Shown piece after piece: positions 6,400 through 15,288 of a DNA stretch of 16,606 nucleotides (the first letter of the stretch is position 1; every line of letters starts with the position of its first letter). The DNA is from JAZGAE01 sp036475545 (GTDB lineage Bacteria; Pseudomonadota; Alphaproteobacteria; DATDPM01). Location: assembly GCA_036475545.1 (NCBI GenBank), contig JAZGAE010000148.1, forward strand, positions 1 through 16,606, given 5' to 3'. The position numbers were made by a program, and so were the translations under genes. Under the pieces are notes generated by a model. The model did not search any database, had not been told where the DNA came from, and saw only the letters and a program-made list of their open reading frames with translations.

Positions 6400-9273
6400 T
6401 TAGCGGCCGTCCACCGCGGAGCGAGCGGCCTCCTTGGCTTTGGCAGCGCGTTTGCGAGTGCGGCGCGGCGCCGTGGCCGGGGGCTGGGCCTCTCCTTGCT
6501 CCGCGCGTTCGGCCACCGGCTCGGCGAGAACCTGCATAAGCGCCTCGCGGATCTGCTCGAGCTTGGCCTCGTGCTCGACCTTCAGCCCGAACACGTCCTT
6601 GATGTAGAAGACGTCGACCACGCGCTCGCCGTAGGTCGCGATCTTGGCGCTCGAGATCTGCAGGCCGAGGCCCGAGAGCGTACTGGTGAGGTCATAAAGC
6701 AGCCCGGGGCGGTCGCGGCCGCCCACTTCGACGACGGTGTGGGTGGCGCTCGCCTGGTTGTCGACGAGAACCCGGGGCGCCACCCGGAAAACCTGGGTGC
6801 GGCTCGGAAGCTGCGACGGCCGCGCGGCGAGCTCCTGGTCCAGCCGGATGTCGCCGGCGAGCGACTTCTCGATCGTCGCCTCGAGCGCGGCCAGCCGGTC
6901 GCGCCCCTCGAAGGGGCCGCCGCCGGTGTCCTGCGCCCAATGGCCTGTGTCCAGCACCCAGAAGGTGTCGAGCGCCATGCCGTTGGCCATGGTGAAGATC
7001 TTGGCGTCGACGATGTTGCCGCCGCTCACCGCGATGGCGCCGGCGATCCTGGAGAACAGCCCCGCGTGGTCGGGGGTGTAGACCGTTATCTCGGTCACGG
7101 CGCGGTCGCGATCGACCCGGGTCTCGACCGTGAGGGGCCGGTTCTCCCGGTCCGCCTCGCGCACCATGTGGGCGTGGCGGACGTGGGTGGCGGTGTCGAG
7201 GCCGAGCCAGTACCCGTAATAGTTCTTGGCGGCATAGTCGGCGAACTCCGCGTCGCTCCAGTCCGCCAGCTTCTCGCGCAGCGCGTCCTGGGCCGCCTTG
7301 ATGCGGACCTGGCGCCGGCCGGCCCGCGCGCCCCCTGCCATGCTGTCCTCGGTGTTGTAGTAGAGCTGGCGCAACAGCGCCGCCTTCCACCCGTTCCACA
7401 CCCGCGGGCCGGTGGCGCGCATGTCGACCACGGTCAGCACCAAAAGCAGGCCGAGCCGCTCCGGCGACTTCACGACTTCGGCGAAGTCGCTGATGGTCTT
7501 TTGATCTTCGATGTCGCGCCTCTGCGCGGTGTCGCTCATCACAAGGTGGTAACGCACCAGCCACGAGACGGTCTCGGTCTCCTCCTCGGTCAGGCCCAGC
7601 CGCGGCCCCAGCTTGAGTGCCACGTCGGCGCCGATGTCCCAGTGGTTGCCGCCGCGGCCCTTGGCGATGTCGTGAAGCAGCACGGCGAGGTAAAGGACGC
7701 GGCGCGAAGGCACCTTGTGGATGATCTCGGTGGAGAGCGGGTGGTCGTCCGCGAGCTCGCCCCGCTCGATGCGGTGGAGAAGCTCGATGGCGCGGATGCT
7801 GTGCTCGTCGACCGTGTAGGCGTGGTACATGTCGTACTGCATCTGGGCGACGACCCGGCCGAAATCGGGGATGAAGCGGCCCAGCACGCCGGCCTCGTTC
7901 ATGCGCCTGAGCGCCACGGCGGGCGACCTGTCGGTCGCGGTCAGCATCTCCATGAAGAGACGGTTGGCCTCTTCGTCCTCGCGCAACTCCGCATCGACGA
8001 GCTTCAGGTTCCGCGTCACCAGGCGCAGCGCCCGGGGGTGGATGTCGAGATCGTGAAGCTGGGCGAGGCGGAACAGCCGAAGCAGGCTGACCGGATCCTC
8101 GGCGAAGAGGGTGTCGCGGGTGACCGTGAGGCGGTCGCCCTCGATGTCGAAGTCGTTGCCGAGGCGCTTGCGCAGGCCGAGGCGCTTGAACGAGAACCAC
8201 GGCGGGCGCTTGTTCTCGGCCTCGAAGGCGGCGCAGAAGATGCGCGTCAGGTCCCCCACCTCCTTGGCGACCAGGAAGTAGTGCTTCATGAAGCGCTCGA
8301 CGCCTTGGGTCCCGGCATGGTCGGTGTAGCCCATGCGGCGGCCGATCTCGGGCTGGAGGTCGAAGGTGAGGCGCTCCTCGGCGCGCCCCGTGAGGTAATG
8401 GAGGTGGCAGCGCAAGGTCCAGAGATAATTCTGGGCCTTGGCGAAGGCGGCGGCCTCCTTGGCCGTCAGCACCCCGCGCTCCACCAGGTCCTCGACCCTG
8501 TCGACCCGGTACAGGAACTTGCCCATCCAGAACAGGGTGTGGAGGTCCCTGAGCCCGCCCTTGCCGTCCTTGATGTTGGGCTCCAGCAGATAGCGGCTGT
8601 CGCCCATGCGCCGGTGGCGCTCGTCGCGCTCGGCGAGCTTGGCCTCGGCGAAGGCCGGCCCGATGTCGGCCACCAACTCGCGTTCGAAGCGCTGGCGGAA
8701 CTCGAGGAACAGCGGCTTGTCGCCGGACAGGTACCGGGCCTCCAGCAACGTGGTGAGGATCGTGGTGTCGCGCCGGGCGTGGCGCAGGCATTCGTCGACA
8801 GACCGCGTCGCGTGGCCCACCTTCAGCCCCAGGTCCCAGAGCAGATAGAGGATGTACTCGACCAGCTGCTCGCCGCGCGGCGTCTGCTTGTAGGGGAGCA
8901 GGAACAACAGGTCGACGTCCGAGAACGGGGCGAGCTCGCCGCGGCCGTATCCGCCCACGGCGGCGAGGCAAAACCGCTCGCCCGCGGTCGGGTTGGAAAC
9001 GGGATAGACGTGCCGCTCGGCGAACTCGTGGATGGTGTGGACGATCTGGTCGATGAGGAAACAGTTGGCGTGCACCACCTCGGTCCCGTCGGCGCCCGCC
9101 TCGAAGCGGCGGCGCACCTCGGCGCTGCCATTGGCAAGCGCGGCCTTGAGCTCCCGCACCAGCGCCGCGTTGAGCGCCGCGCCGGTGAGCTCGCGCGCGC
9201 TCACCAGCCGGGCGACGCGGGCCTCGAGGCCGCGCCGGTCGATGATCCTGCGCTGATCGACGATCTCCGACAT
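6400..9273 (-). CDS. glnD: Bifunctional PII uridylyltransferase / uridylyl-removing enzyme
   Basis: A 957-residue cytosolic nitrogen sensor that uridylylates PII proteins (GlnB/GlnK) when glutamine is low and deuridylylates them when it is high. Domains in order: nucleotidyltransferase with GGYGRGELAPFSDVD (Gly107, Gly108, metal-binding Asp119 and Asp121); a GlnD-specific region including EPNIKDGKGGLRDLH (231-245); HD hydrolase domain with HD at 534-535 in LLHDIAKGRGGNHW; and two ACT domains (about 727-805 and 846-918) for glutamine sensing. A basic, Ala/Pro-rich tail (919-957) is an extension. MSEIVDQR (ATG at 9273, preceded by GGATGGG) is chosen; the frame remains open upstream but without family similarity. 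A gene divergent from the lipoprotein at 9570. PII genes are outside the window. Confidence 0.97.
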   Translation of the reverse strand: MSEIVDQRRIIDRRGLEARVARLVSARELTGAALNAALVRELKAALANGSAEVRRRFEAGADGTEVVHANCFLIDQIVHTIHEFAERHVYPVSNPTAGERFCLAAVGGYGRGELAPFSDVDLLFLLPYKQTPRGEQLVEYILYLLWDLGLKVGHATRSVDECLRHARRDTTILTTLLEARYLSGDKPLFLEFRQRFERELVADIGPAFAEAKLAERDERHRRMGDSRYLLEPNIKDGKGGLRDLHTLFWMGKFLYRVDRVEDLVERGVLTAKEAAAFAKAQNYLWTLRCHLHYLTGRAEERLTFDLQPEIGRRMGYTDHAGTQGVERFMKHYFLVAKEVGDLTRIFCAAFEAENKRPPWFSFKRLGLRKRLGNDFDIEGDRLTVTRDTLFAEDPVSLLRLFRLAQLHDLDIHPRALRLVTRNLKLVDAELREDEEANRLFMEMLTATDRSPAVALRRMNEAGVLGRFIPDFGRVVAQMQYDMYHAYTVDEHSIRAIELLHRIERGELADDHPLSTEIIHKVPSRRVLYLAVLLHDIAKGRGGNHWDIGADVALKLGPRLGLTEEETETVSWLVRYHLVMSDTAQRRDIEDQKTISDFAEVVKSPERLGLLLVLTVVDMRATGPRVWNGWKAALLRQLYYNTEDSMAGGARAGRRQVRIKAAQDALREKLADWSDAEFADYAAKNYYGYWLGLDTATHVRHAHMVREADRENRPLTVETRVDRDRAVTEITVYTPDHAGLFSRIAGAIAVSGGNIVDAKIFTMANGMALDTFWVLDTGHWAQDTGGGPFEGRDRLAALEATIEKSLAGDIRLDQELAARPSQLPSRTQVFRVAPRVLVDNQASATHTVVEVGGRDRPGLLYDLTSTLSGLGLQISSAKIATYGERVVDVFYIKDVFGLKVEHEAKLEQIREALMQVLAEPVAERAEQGEAQPPATAPRRTRKRAAKAKEAARSAVDGR

Positions 9274-9569
9274 CACCCATCCAAATGCGCGCGCAAGCCC
9301 GCGTTTGCAAGCTTCGAGGCCGCTTGGCCCGGGCGGAACGCGGGTCCGGTCCCGGCCCACGGGCCGGCCCCCGCGCCCGTGATCATCGGCGTTCGGAGCC
9401 GCTTCATCAACTGCCGACCGCGGGCCTCCCGGAAAACGGCGGCGGCGCGTGCCGTCCCGCCCCCTCCTTGTCACCGCCGCCGTCGCAACGCTATTGTCGT
9501 GCCCGTGCGGCGGGTTCTCCGCGACGCCCGCTCGGCGCCCGCCACCGGGCAACACGGTCGAGGCCAGGC
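9274..9569. other. Divergent intergenic region, glnD / LEA-type lipoprotein
   Basis: A 296-bp non-coding region that must hold promoters for both directions. A plus-strand candidate is listed separately. A near-perfect palindrome, CCGGCCC-AC-GGGCCGG, lies at 9352-9367. No convincing -10 for glnD was found, and no NtrC-type or sigma54 element was recognised. Confidence 0.5.
9468..9497 (+). promoter_or_regulatory. Candidate sigma70-type promoter for the LEA-type lipoprotein
   Basis: TTGTCA (9468-9473; 5 of 6), an 18-bp spacer, then TATTGT (9492-9497; 4 of 6). This predicts a leader of about 65 nt before the ATG at 9570. Confidence 0.4.
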
Positions 9570-10085
9570 ATGGGCAAGCCGATCATGGGAAGGCGTCTGG
9601 CGCTTGTGCTTCTCGTCGCCGGGATGGCGGCCGCGCCCCTTCTGGGGTGCGCTTCGACGGAGACGGCGGTGGCGCCCAGGGTACGCCTCGCCGACATCAA
9701 GGTCATCGGAGGCGGCCTGTTCGCCCAGCAGATCGGCATCGAGCTCCTGGTGGGCAACCCCAACAACTTCGACATCCGGATCGAGGGGCTCACCTTCAAC
9801 CTCGAGGTCAACGGCCAGGCCTTCGCCGACGGCTTCTCGAACGAGGCCGTGACGATCCCTCGGCTCAGCGAGGTCACGGTGCCCGTGACCGCCTCCACCA
9901 CGCTCTTCGACCTGGTGCAGCAGGTGCTGATTCTGGGGCAGAGGGAGGACTTTAGCTACCGCATCAGCGGCATCGCCTACCTGAGCGGCCTGCGCAAGCG
10001 CTCGGTGCCCTACGAGCAAACGGGCAGGCTCCGGCTCCTGCCCGAGCCCGACCGCGAGGACGTGGACACGCTCGTGCCGCTTTAA
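9570..10085 (+). CDS. LEA14/WHy-type (LEA type 2) lipoprotein
   Basis: A 171-residue protein with a lipoprotein signal: a hydrophobic segment (residues 10-22) and lipobox LLGC with Cys27 as the predicted lipidation site. The mature part is a single LEA2/WHy beta-sandwich. Diagnostic features are GNPNNFDIRIEGLTFNLEVNG (about residues 56-76) and VTVPVTAS, typical of the water-stress and hypersensitive-response domain. It is probably an envelope-located protein; members are linked to desiccation or stress protection, but a molecular role is not established. The ATG at 9570 has AGG upstream; the in-frame ATG at 9585 has none. It is transcribed divergently from glnD and convergently with mutS, 91 bp from the mutS end. 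Confidence 0.85.
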   Translation: MGKPIMGRRLALVLLVAGMAAAPLLGCASTETAVAPRVRLADIKVIGGGLFAQQIGIELLVGNPNNFDIRIEGLTFNLEVNGQAFADGFSNEAVTIPRLSEVTVPVTASTTLFDLVQQVLILGQREDFSYRISGIAYLSGLRKRSVPYEQTGRLRLLPEPDREDVDTLVPL

Positions 10086-10143
10086 GTCCGCCGGGCGATC
10101 GGCCACCCCCGGCGCGCGTCCGGGTTCCGCCTCCATGGACCGT

Positions 10144-10160
10144 GCCGACTTGCGGTCGGC
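10144..10160. terminator. Weak bidirectional hairpin between convergent genes
   Basis: GCCGAC (10144-10149), loop TTGCG, GTCGGC (10155-10160): a perfect 6-bp stem in the 91-bp gap between the convergent lipoprotein and mutS genes. There is no T-tract on either strand, so terminator function is only suggested by its place. Confidence 0.3.
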
Positions 10161-10176
10161 CCGAACCGAAGTCGGG

Positions 10177-12909
10177 TCAGTCCTTCGCCAATTCCTTGAG
10201 CCGATAGAGGAGCTCGAGCGCCTCTTTCGGCGTGAGCGCGTCGGGCGTGATGTCCGAGAGCGCCGCCTCGAGGGCGGAGGGCTCCGGCGGCGCGGCGTCG
10301 CCGGCCTGCGGACGCGCCGCGGAGAACAGCGGCAGATCGTCCGCCAGCTTCGTCAGCGCGCCCGCCTGCTCGCTGCTCTCGAGCATCCCCAGCACCTGCT
10401 CGGCCCGTCCGACGACGGGGTCGGGGAGCCCCGCGAGCCGGCCCACGTGGATGCCGTAGGACCGGTCCGCCACCCCGGGCGCCACCTCGTGCAGGAACAC
10501 GACCTCGCCCCGCCACTCCTTGACCCGCATGGTGTAGAGCCCGAGCGAGGGAAGCTTCGACGAGAGCGCCGTGAGCTCGTGGTAATGGGTGGCGAAAAGA
10601 GCCCGGCAGCGGTTGACCTCGTGCAGGTGTTCGATGACCGCCCAGGCGATGGAGAGCCCGTCGAAGGTCGCGGTTCCGCGCCCGATCTCGTCGAGGATCA
10701 CCAGCGCCCTGGGCCCCGCCTGGTTCAGGATGGCGGCGGTCTCGACCATCTCCACCATGAAGGTGGAGCGCCCCCGGGCCAGGTCGTCGGCCGCGCCGAC
10801 GCGGGAGAACAGCCTGTCGACGACACCGATCACGGCCGCGTCCGCCGGCACGAACGAGCCCATTTGCGCCATGATGGCGACGAGCGCGTTCTGACGGAGA
10901 AACGTGCTCTTGCCCGCCATGTTGGGACCGGTCAAGAGCCACAGCCGCCGCCCGCCCTCGCCGGCGTCTCCCGAGGACTCATGGGCCGAGAGGTCGCAGC
11001 CGTTGGTCACGAACGCCGCCTCGCCCATTTCCTCGAGCGCCGCCTCGACCACCGGGTGGCGGCCCGCCGTGACACAAAAGTCGAGGCTGTCTGCGACCCG
11101 TGGCCGGCAGTAGCGCCGCTCGGTGGCGAGGTGGGCCAAGGCGCTGGCGACGTCGAGCATGCTGAGCGCCCCGGCGGCGCGCGCCGCCGGCTCGGCCCGG
11201 GCCGTCACGTCGGCCACGAGTTCGTCGAACAGCGCGAGCTCCAGGGCCAACGCCGTGTCGGCGGCCTTGGCGATGCGGGCCTCGAGCTCGCCCAGCTCAA
11301 CCGTCGTGTAGCGCACCGCGGACGCCATCGTCTGGCGATGAATGAACGGACCGTCCGGGCTTGCGGGAATCTTGGGCGCCTGGCCCGACGACACCTCGAC
11401 GTAGTAGCCGAGGACGTTGTTGTGCCGAATCTTGAGGGAGGGGATGCCGGTCTCGCTCACGTAGCGGCTCTGCAGCCCGGCGATGAGGCGGCGTCCTTCG
11501 TCCCGCAGGGTGCGCTGCTCGTCCAACTCGGGCGAGAAGCCGGCGGCGATGAAGCCGCCGTCCCGGGCGGCGACCGGCAGCTCGGCACAGAGCGCCCGGG
11601 AGAGCCGGTCCACGAGCTCGTCGTGGCGGCCAAGGGCGCGCCCGCACTCCTCGATCCCGCTGGGCGGCGCGAAGCCTCCGCCGCCAAGCGCCGCGCCAAC
11701 CTCGTGGGCCAGCGCCAGCCCGTCGCGGACGCCGGCGAGGTCGCGCGGGCCGCCGCGGCCCAACGTCAGCCGCGAGAGCGCCCGCTCCACGTCGGGACAG
11801 CGCGAGAGCATGGCCCGCAACTCCGCGCGCAGCCCCGCCTGGTCGAAGAAGAACTCGACCGTGTCGAGGCGCTCGGCGATCCGGCGGGGGTCGGTGAGCG
11901 GTTCGGCGAGGCGGGCCGCCAACAGCCTGGCGCCGGCCCCGGTGACGGTGCGGTCGAGCACCCACAGGAGGCTTCCCTCGCGCTCGCCGGAAAGGGCCCG
12001 GAAGATCTCGAGGTTGCGGATGGTGGCGGGGTCGATCTCCATGGCCTCGCCGCGGGCGAGGCGGCGCGGCGGCGCAAGCCTTGGCAAGCGCCCCTTCTGG
12101 GTGAGCTCCACGTAGTCGAGGAGGGCGCCGCAGGCCGCGACCTCGGCGCGCGTGAAGTCGCCGAAGGCGTCCAGCGCGGCCACCCCGTAATGATCCATCA
12201 GGCGCCGGCGGGCGTTCTCGCTGTCGAAGCGGCTGTCCGGCAGCGACGTGAGGGCCTCCCGCCACTGGGCGAGCGCCTGGCCCAGGCCGGGATTCGCCGC
12301 GAGCCGCTCGGGCGCCAGGATCTCGCCCGGATCGAGCCGCGCCAGCGCCGCCGCCAGCCCCTCGCCGCCCAGCGGCTGGGTGTGGAGGTCGCCCGTGGAC
12401 ACATCGAGCCAGGCCAGCCCCAGCTCGCCCCCGGCCTCTGCCAGCGCGGCGAGGTAGTTGTGGCGGCGCGCGTCCAGGAGCGAGTCCTCGGTCAGCGTTC
12501 CCGCGGTCACCACGCGCACCACCTCGCGCCGCACCAGCGCCTTGGGGCCCCGCTTGCGCGCCTCCGCGGGGTCCTCGGTCTGCTCCGACACCGCCACCCG
12601 GAAGCCCCGGCGGATGAGGCGGGCCAGATAGCTTTCGGCGGCGTGCACCGGCACCCCGCACATCGGAATGTCCTGGCCCTCGTGCTTGCCGCGTTTGGTG
12701 AGCGTGATGTCGAGGGCCCGGGCCGCCTTGACGGCGTCGTCGAAGAAAAGCTCGTAGAAGTCGCCCATGCGATAGAACAGCAGGCAATCGGGATGGGCCC
12801 GCTTGATCTCCAGGTACTGCGCCACCATCGGCGTGGCGCCCTCGCCGGCGCCGCCCGCTAGGGCCTGACCCGCGCTCGTCTGGACTGTGGCGGCTTCGGA
12901 CTGGGGCAT
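10177..12909 (-). CDS. mutS: DNA mismatch repair ATPase MutS
   Basis: A 910-residue MutS1 protein that recognises base mismatches and small loops and recruits MutL. The N-terminal mismatch-reading motif is GDFYELF, with Phe51 and Glu53 as the intercalating Phe and its partner Glu. The connector, lever and clamp regions follow. The C-terminal ABC ATPase has Walker A GPNMAGKST (residues 661-669), Walker B LVILDEIGRGTATFDG with Asp740-Glu741, and the FATHYHEL switch histidine. Length is slightly above E. coli MutS, mostly from a 27-residue Ala/Gly-rich N-terminus. The ATG at 12909 is chosen because ATPMVAQY aligns with the internal TPMMQQY of E. coli; there is no clear ribosome site. ATG 12828 (Met28) is a shorter alternative. 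Divergent from the stress-type gene at 13064. Confidence 0.97.
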   Translation of the reverse strand: MPQSEAATVQTSAGQALAGGAGEGATPMVAQYLEIKRAHPDCLLFYRMGDFYELFFDDAVKAARALDITLTKRGKHEGQDIPMCGVPVHAAESYLARLIRRGFRVAVSEQTEDPAEARKRGPKALVRREVVRVVTAGTLTEDSLLDARRHNYLAALAEAGGELGLAWLDVSTGDLHTQPLGGEGLAAALARLDPGEILAPERLAANPGLGQALAQWREALTSLPDSRFDSENARRRLMDHYGVAALDAFGDFTRAEVAACGALLDYVELTQKGRLPRLAPPRRLARGEAMEIDPATIRNLEIFRALSGEREGSLLWVLDRTVTGAGARLLAARLAEPLTDPRRIAERLDTVEFFFDQAGLRAELRAMLSRCPDVERALSRLTLGRGGPRDLAGVRDGLALAHEVGAALGGGGFAPPSGIEECGRALGRHDELVDRLSRALCAELPVAARDGGFIAAGFSPELDEQRTLRDEGRRLIAGLQSRYVSETGIPSLKIRHNNVLGYYVEVSSGQAPKIPASPDGPFIHRQTMASAVRYTTVELGELEARIAKAADTALALELALFDELVADVTARAEPAARAAGALSMLDVASALAHLATERRYCRPRVADSLDFCVTAGRHPVVEAALEEMGEAAFVTNGCDLSAHESSGDAGEGGRRLWLLTGPNMAGKSTFLRQNALVAIMAQMGSFVPADAAVIGVVDRLFSRVGAADDLARGRSTFMVEMVETAAILNQAGPRALVILDEIGRGTATFDGLSIAWAVIEHLHEVNRCRALFATHYHELTALSSKLPSLGLYTMRVKEWRGEVVFLHEVAPGVADRSYGIHVGRLAGLPDPVVGRAEQVLGMLESSEQAGALTKLADDLPLFSAARPQAGDAAPPEPSALEAALSDITPDALTPKEALELLYRLKELAKD

Positions 12910-12968
12910 GGGCAAGCTGGCTGATGATGGGACCGCGGCGCGGCGGCAGCGCTCACGCGGGAGGCCGC

Positions 12969-12977
12969 AAAATAGCA
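12969..12977 (-). promoter_or_regulatory. Possible extended -10 element for mutS
   Basis: The minus strand reads TGCTATTTT: a TGn extension followed by TATTTT (4 of 6 to the -10 consensus). It lies about 60 bp upstream of the mutS ATG in an otherwise GC-rich region. No -35 is recognisable, so this is weak. Confidence 0.25.
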
Positions 12978-13063
12978 CATTGCGTCGGCCAAAGGCTATG
13001 AATCCCGCGGCTGTTAGGGCAACATGGAAAGCATCCCGTTGGCAGGCCCCGGAGCGACGTGCG

Positions 13064-13594
13064 GTGACCCTCGATCAAGACCCCGAAGCGCCGAACGAGG
13101 CCGCGCCCGCGGTGCGCGAGGTGGTCGCCCTCTTCTCCGAGCGCGAGGAGATCGAGGATGCGATCGCGGCGCTCTCGGATGGCGGCTTCGCCCACAGCGA
13201 CCTCAGTCTCTTGAGCTCACACGAATCGATCGAGGCGGCGGGCCGGCGCGGCAGGTCGCTGGGCGACGTGCTGACCGGCCTCGTCAGCGAGATCAATTAC
13301 ATCGGGCCGTTGACCGCGGCAGGCTTCATCGCCGTGGCGAGCGGGCCGGTCGGCGCCATGCTCGCGGGGTTCATCGCCGCCGGGGTCGGCGGCGCCGCCA
13401 TCAAGGAAGTGCTGGACGAGGTTACGTCCGCCCCCCACACCGAGGATTTCGCCCGCGCGGTGGAGGCCGGCTCCGTGATCCTCTGGGTGCGGGTCGGCGA
13501 CGGTCGAGCCGAGGAGAAGGCGAAGGCGATCCTGGCGTCCCGCGGGGGCAAGGACATCCACGTCAACGAACGCCCCGCCGCCCACAAGCGGTAG
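13064..13594 (+). CDS. YflT-like (general stress protein 17M-like) protein
   Basis: A 176-residue protein of unknown function. The first half is an alpha/beta unit, REVVALFSEREEIEDAIAAL followed by GGFAHSDLSLL. A glycine-rich hydrophobic stretch (about residues 79-114, NYIGPLTAAGFIAVASGPVG and on) could insert in or touch membrane. The second half is another alpha/beta unit ending VILWVRVGDGRAEEKAKAIL and DIHVNER. This order recalls YflT / heat-induced stress proteins (hydrophobic Gly-rich loop between two halves, then an AVEAG-type helix and a final beta strand). The similarity is judged by eye. The GTG start at 13064 is preferred because GGAG lies 9 nt upstream (13051-13054). An ATG at 12998 in the same frame has a poorly placed ribosome site and adds 22 residues of low-complexity sequence. 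Divergent from mutS. Confidence 0.7.
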   Translation: MTLDQDPEAPNEAAPAVREVVALFSEREEIEDAIAALSDGGFAHSDLSLLSSHESIEAAGRRGRSLGDVLTGLVSEINYIGPLTAAGFIAVASGPVGAMLAGFIAAGVGGAAIKEVLDEVTSAPHTEDFARAVEAGSVILWVRVGDGRAEEKAKAILASRGGKDIHVNERPAAHKR

Positions 13595-13832
13595 CCGCCC
13601 CGTCCACACGGGCAGCGACCTCCTTGACCGGGGGCCGCAGGTGATTTTCCCTGTCTCTACAAGGCCTTACGGCCGCGCTGGCCGCTCACGACGCCATCCG
13701 CTGAACGCCGATTGCGCATGGCGGCCTCGGCCGTGGCCGACGGCGGCCGGCCGCCCGGACCTTGCCCGGACCTTGACGGGGGAGGGGGCGGCAACATGTT
13801 ATGAACGAGGCTGCACCGCAAGCGAGGCCCCC
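13595..13832 (+). other. Intergenic region before the sensor kinase
   Basis: The kinase frame stays open through this region back to an ATG at 13641, but the translation is Arg/Pro-rich without similarity to kinases, so I treat it as non-coding. It contains the candidate promoter at 13773-13802. No clear terminator for the preceding gene was found. Confidence 0.5.
13773..13802 (+). promoter_or_regulatory. Candidate sigma70-type promoter for the PhoR-like kinase
   Basis: TTGACG (13773-13778; 5 of 6), an 18-bp G-rich spacer, then TGTTAT (13797-13802; 4 of 6). Initiation near 13809 would give a leader of about 24 nt containing the GAGG ribosome site (13824-13827). No recognisable Pho box accompanies it. 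Confidence 0.45.
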
Positions 13833-15263
13833 ATGGCCCGGCCGCCGGTCCCGATGCGTCTGTTCATTCCTTTCGTCGCCGCCTTTGCGGGGCCGGTGGC
13901 GGTGGTGTTGGCTCTGCTCGTCGCCGCGGGCAGACTGGAGGGATGGCTCGCGGTCATCGCCGGGACCGCGGTCGCGTTGGTCGTGGCATTGCTCGCGCGG
14001 GTCCATCTCGCCGACCTCCTGGCGGTGCGGAGCTACGCCGAGGAGCTGGCGCACCGTGACGACGCCCGGCCGCCCCGCTTCGCCTTCAAGTCGGTCCCGG
14101 CCGAGGTCCAATCGGCGGTCGCGCGGCTGCACCGTTCCTGGACGGAAGCCCGCCAGACGCTGAGGTCCGCGGTCGCGGCCAACCAGACCATCCTGGACCA
14201 GCTCCCGGACCCTCTTATTCTTCTCAATGGCGAGCGCAACGTGGTCCGCGGCAATCTCGCCGCGCATCAATTGTTGGGCGAGCACATCGCCGGGCGCGAC
14301 CTCTCGGCCGTGGTGCGGAACCCGATCGTGCTCGAGGCCGCGGACGCGGTCCTCGCGGGCGCAAAGGAGGCGTCGGTGGAGTTCTCGCTCCCGGTCCCGG
14401 TCGAGCGCGATTTCCTCGCCGACATCCTCTCGTTGCCGACGGCCGCGGCGGACGGCACCGTGGCGATCCTGAGGCTCCACGATCTCACCGAGATCAAGCG
14501 CACGGAGCAGATGCGGACCGACTTCGTGGCCAACGTGAGCCACGAGCTCAAGACCCCGCTGACCACGCTGATCGGCTACATCGAGACGCTCAAGGGACCG
14601 GCGCGCCGCGATGAGGAGGCCCAGGCGCGGTTCCTCGCAATCATGGAATCCCAGGCCGACCGCATGAACAGCCTGGTGGACGACCTGCTCTCGCTTTCCC
14701 GCATTCAGCTCGAGGAACACACGCCGCCCACGGACCGGGTGCGGCTGGCGGAGATCCTGGGCGCGCCCGCCGGCGTGCTGGAGGAGAAGGCCAAGGCCAG
14801 GGGCCAAACGATCACCGTCGATATCCCCGAGGATGCGCCCGACGTCGTCGGCGACAGGGACGAGCTCATCCAGATATTCCTGAACCTGATCGACAACTCC
14901 GTGAAATACGGCGCCCAAGACTCGACCATCCGGGTCTCCGTGAGGCGGGCTTCGCCCGAGGAGGGGCTCGCCGTTCGCCCCGGCGACGCCGGCGTGGTGG
15001 CGATCGTGGTGGAGGACCAGGGCGAAGGGATCGCGCGCGAGCACGTGCCGCGCCTGACCGAGCGCTTCTACCGGGTCGATCCCACCCGCTCGCGGGAGCT
15101 CGGCGGCACCGGGCTGGGGCTGGCGATCGTCAAGCACATCGTCAACCGCCACCGCGGCGACCTGCGGATCGAAAGCACCGCCGGCCAGGGCAGCACCTTC
15201 ACCGTGCTGTTGCCGGCCGCCGCCGAGGACAGGCAGGCGGCGGAGAGGGCCGGCGCCGCCTGA
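13833..15263 (+). CDS. PhoR-like membrane sensor histidine kinase
   Basis: A 476-residue inner-membrane kinase. Two adjacent N-terminal helices (about residues 9-33 and 38-62) have almost no periplasmic loop, as in PhoR. A basic linker and a PAS-like domain (about 116-222, starting ILDQLPDPLILLNGERNVV) follow. Next are HisKA with FVANVSHELKTPL (phospho-acceptor His237) and HATPase_c with N-box LIDNSVKYG (Asn355), G1 DQGEGI (Asp395) and G2 GGTGLGLA (424-431). The F-box FYRVD is present, so the catalytic core looks complete. This layout fits the phosphate sensor PhoR, but no phoB, phoU or pst gene is in the window, so the signal and partner are unproven. Start ATG 13833 has GAGG 5 nt upstream. 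Confidence 0.85.
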   Translation: MARPPVPMRLFIPFVAAFAGPVAVVLALLVAAGRLEGWLAVIAGTAVALVVALLARVHLADLLAVRSYAEELAHRDDARPPRFAFKSVPAEVQSAVARLHRSWTEARQTLRSAVAANQTILDQLPDPLILLNGERNVVRGNLAAHQLLGEHIAGRDLSAVVRNPIVLEAADAVLAGAKEASVEFSLPVPVERDFLADILSLPTAAADGTVAILRLHDLTEIKRTEQMRTDFVANVSHELKTPLTTLIGYIETLKGPARRDEEAQARFLAIMESQADRMNSLVDDLLSLSRIQLEEHTPPTDRVRLAEILGAPAGVLEEKAKARGQTITVDIPEDAPDVVGDRDELIQIFLNLIDNSVKYGAQDSTIRVSVRRASPEEGLAVRPGDAGVVAIVVEDQGEGIAREHVPRLTERFYRVDPTRSRELGGTGLGLAIVKHIVNRHRGDLRIESTAGQGSTFTVLLPAAAEDRQAAERAGAA

Positions 15264-15288
15264 CAGGGGCCCCGGCCACCCGCCACCC

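Noticed and set aside
6496..9852. Long plus-strand open frame (over 1100 codons) opposite glnD
   Set aside because: The minus strand encodes an intact GlnD with all motifs; the opposite frame is His/Arg/Leu-rich with no domain and is a typical high-GC antisense artefact.
10135..12861. Long plus-strand open frame (about 900 codons) opposite mutS
   Set aside because: It mirrors the MutS coding sequence; composition is Arg/Gly/His-rich and no family is recognisable.
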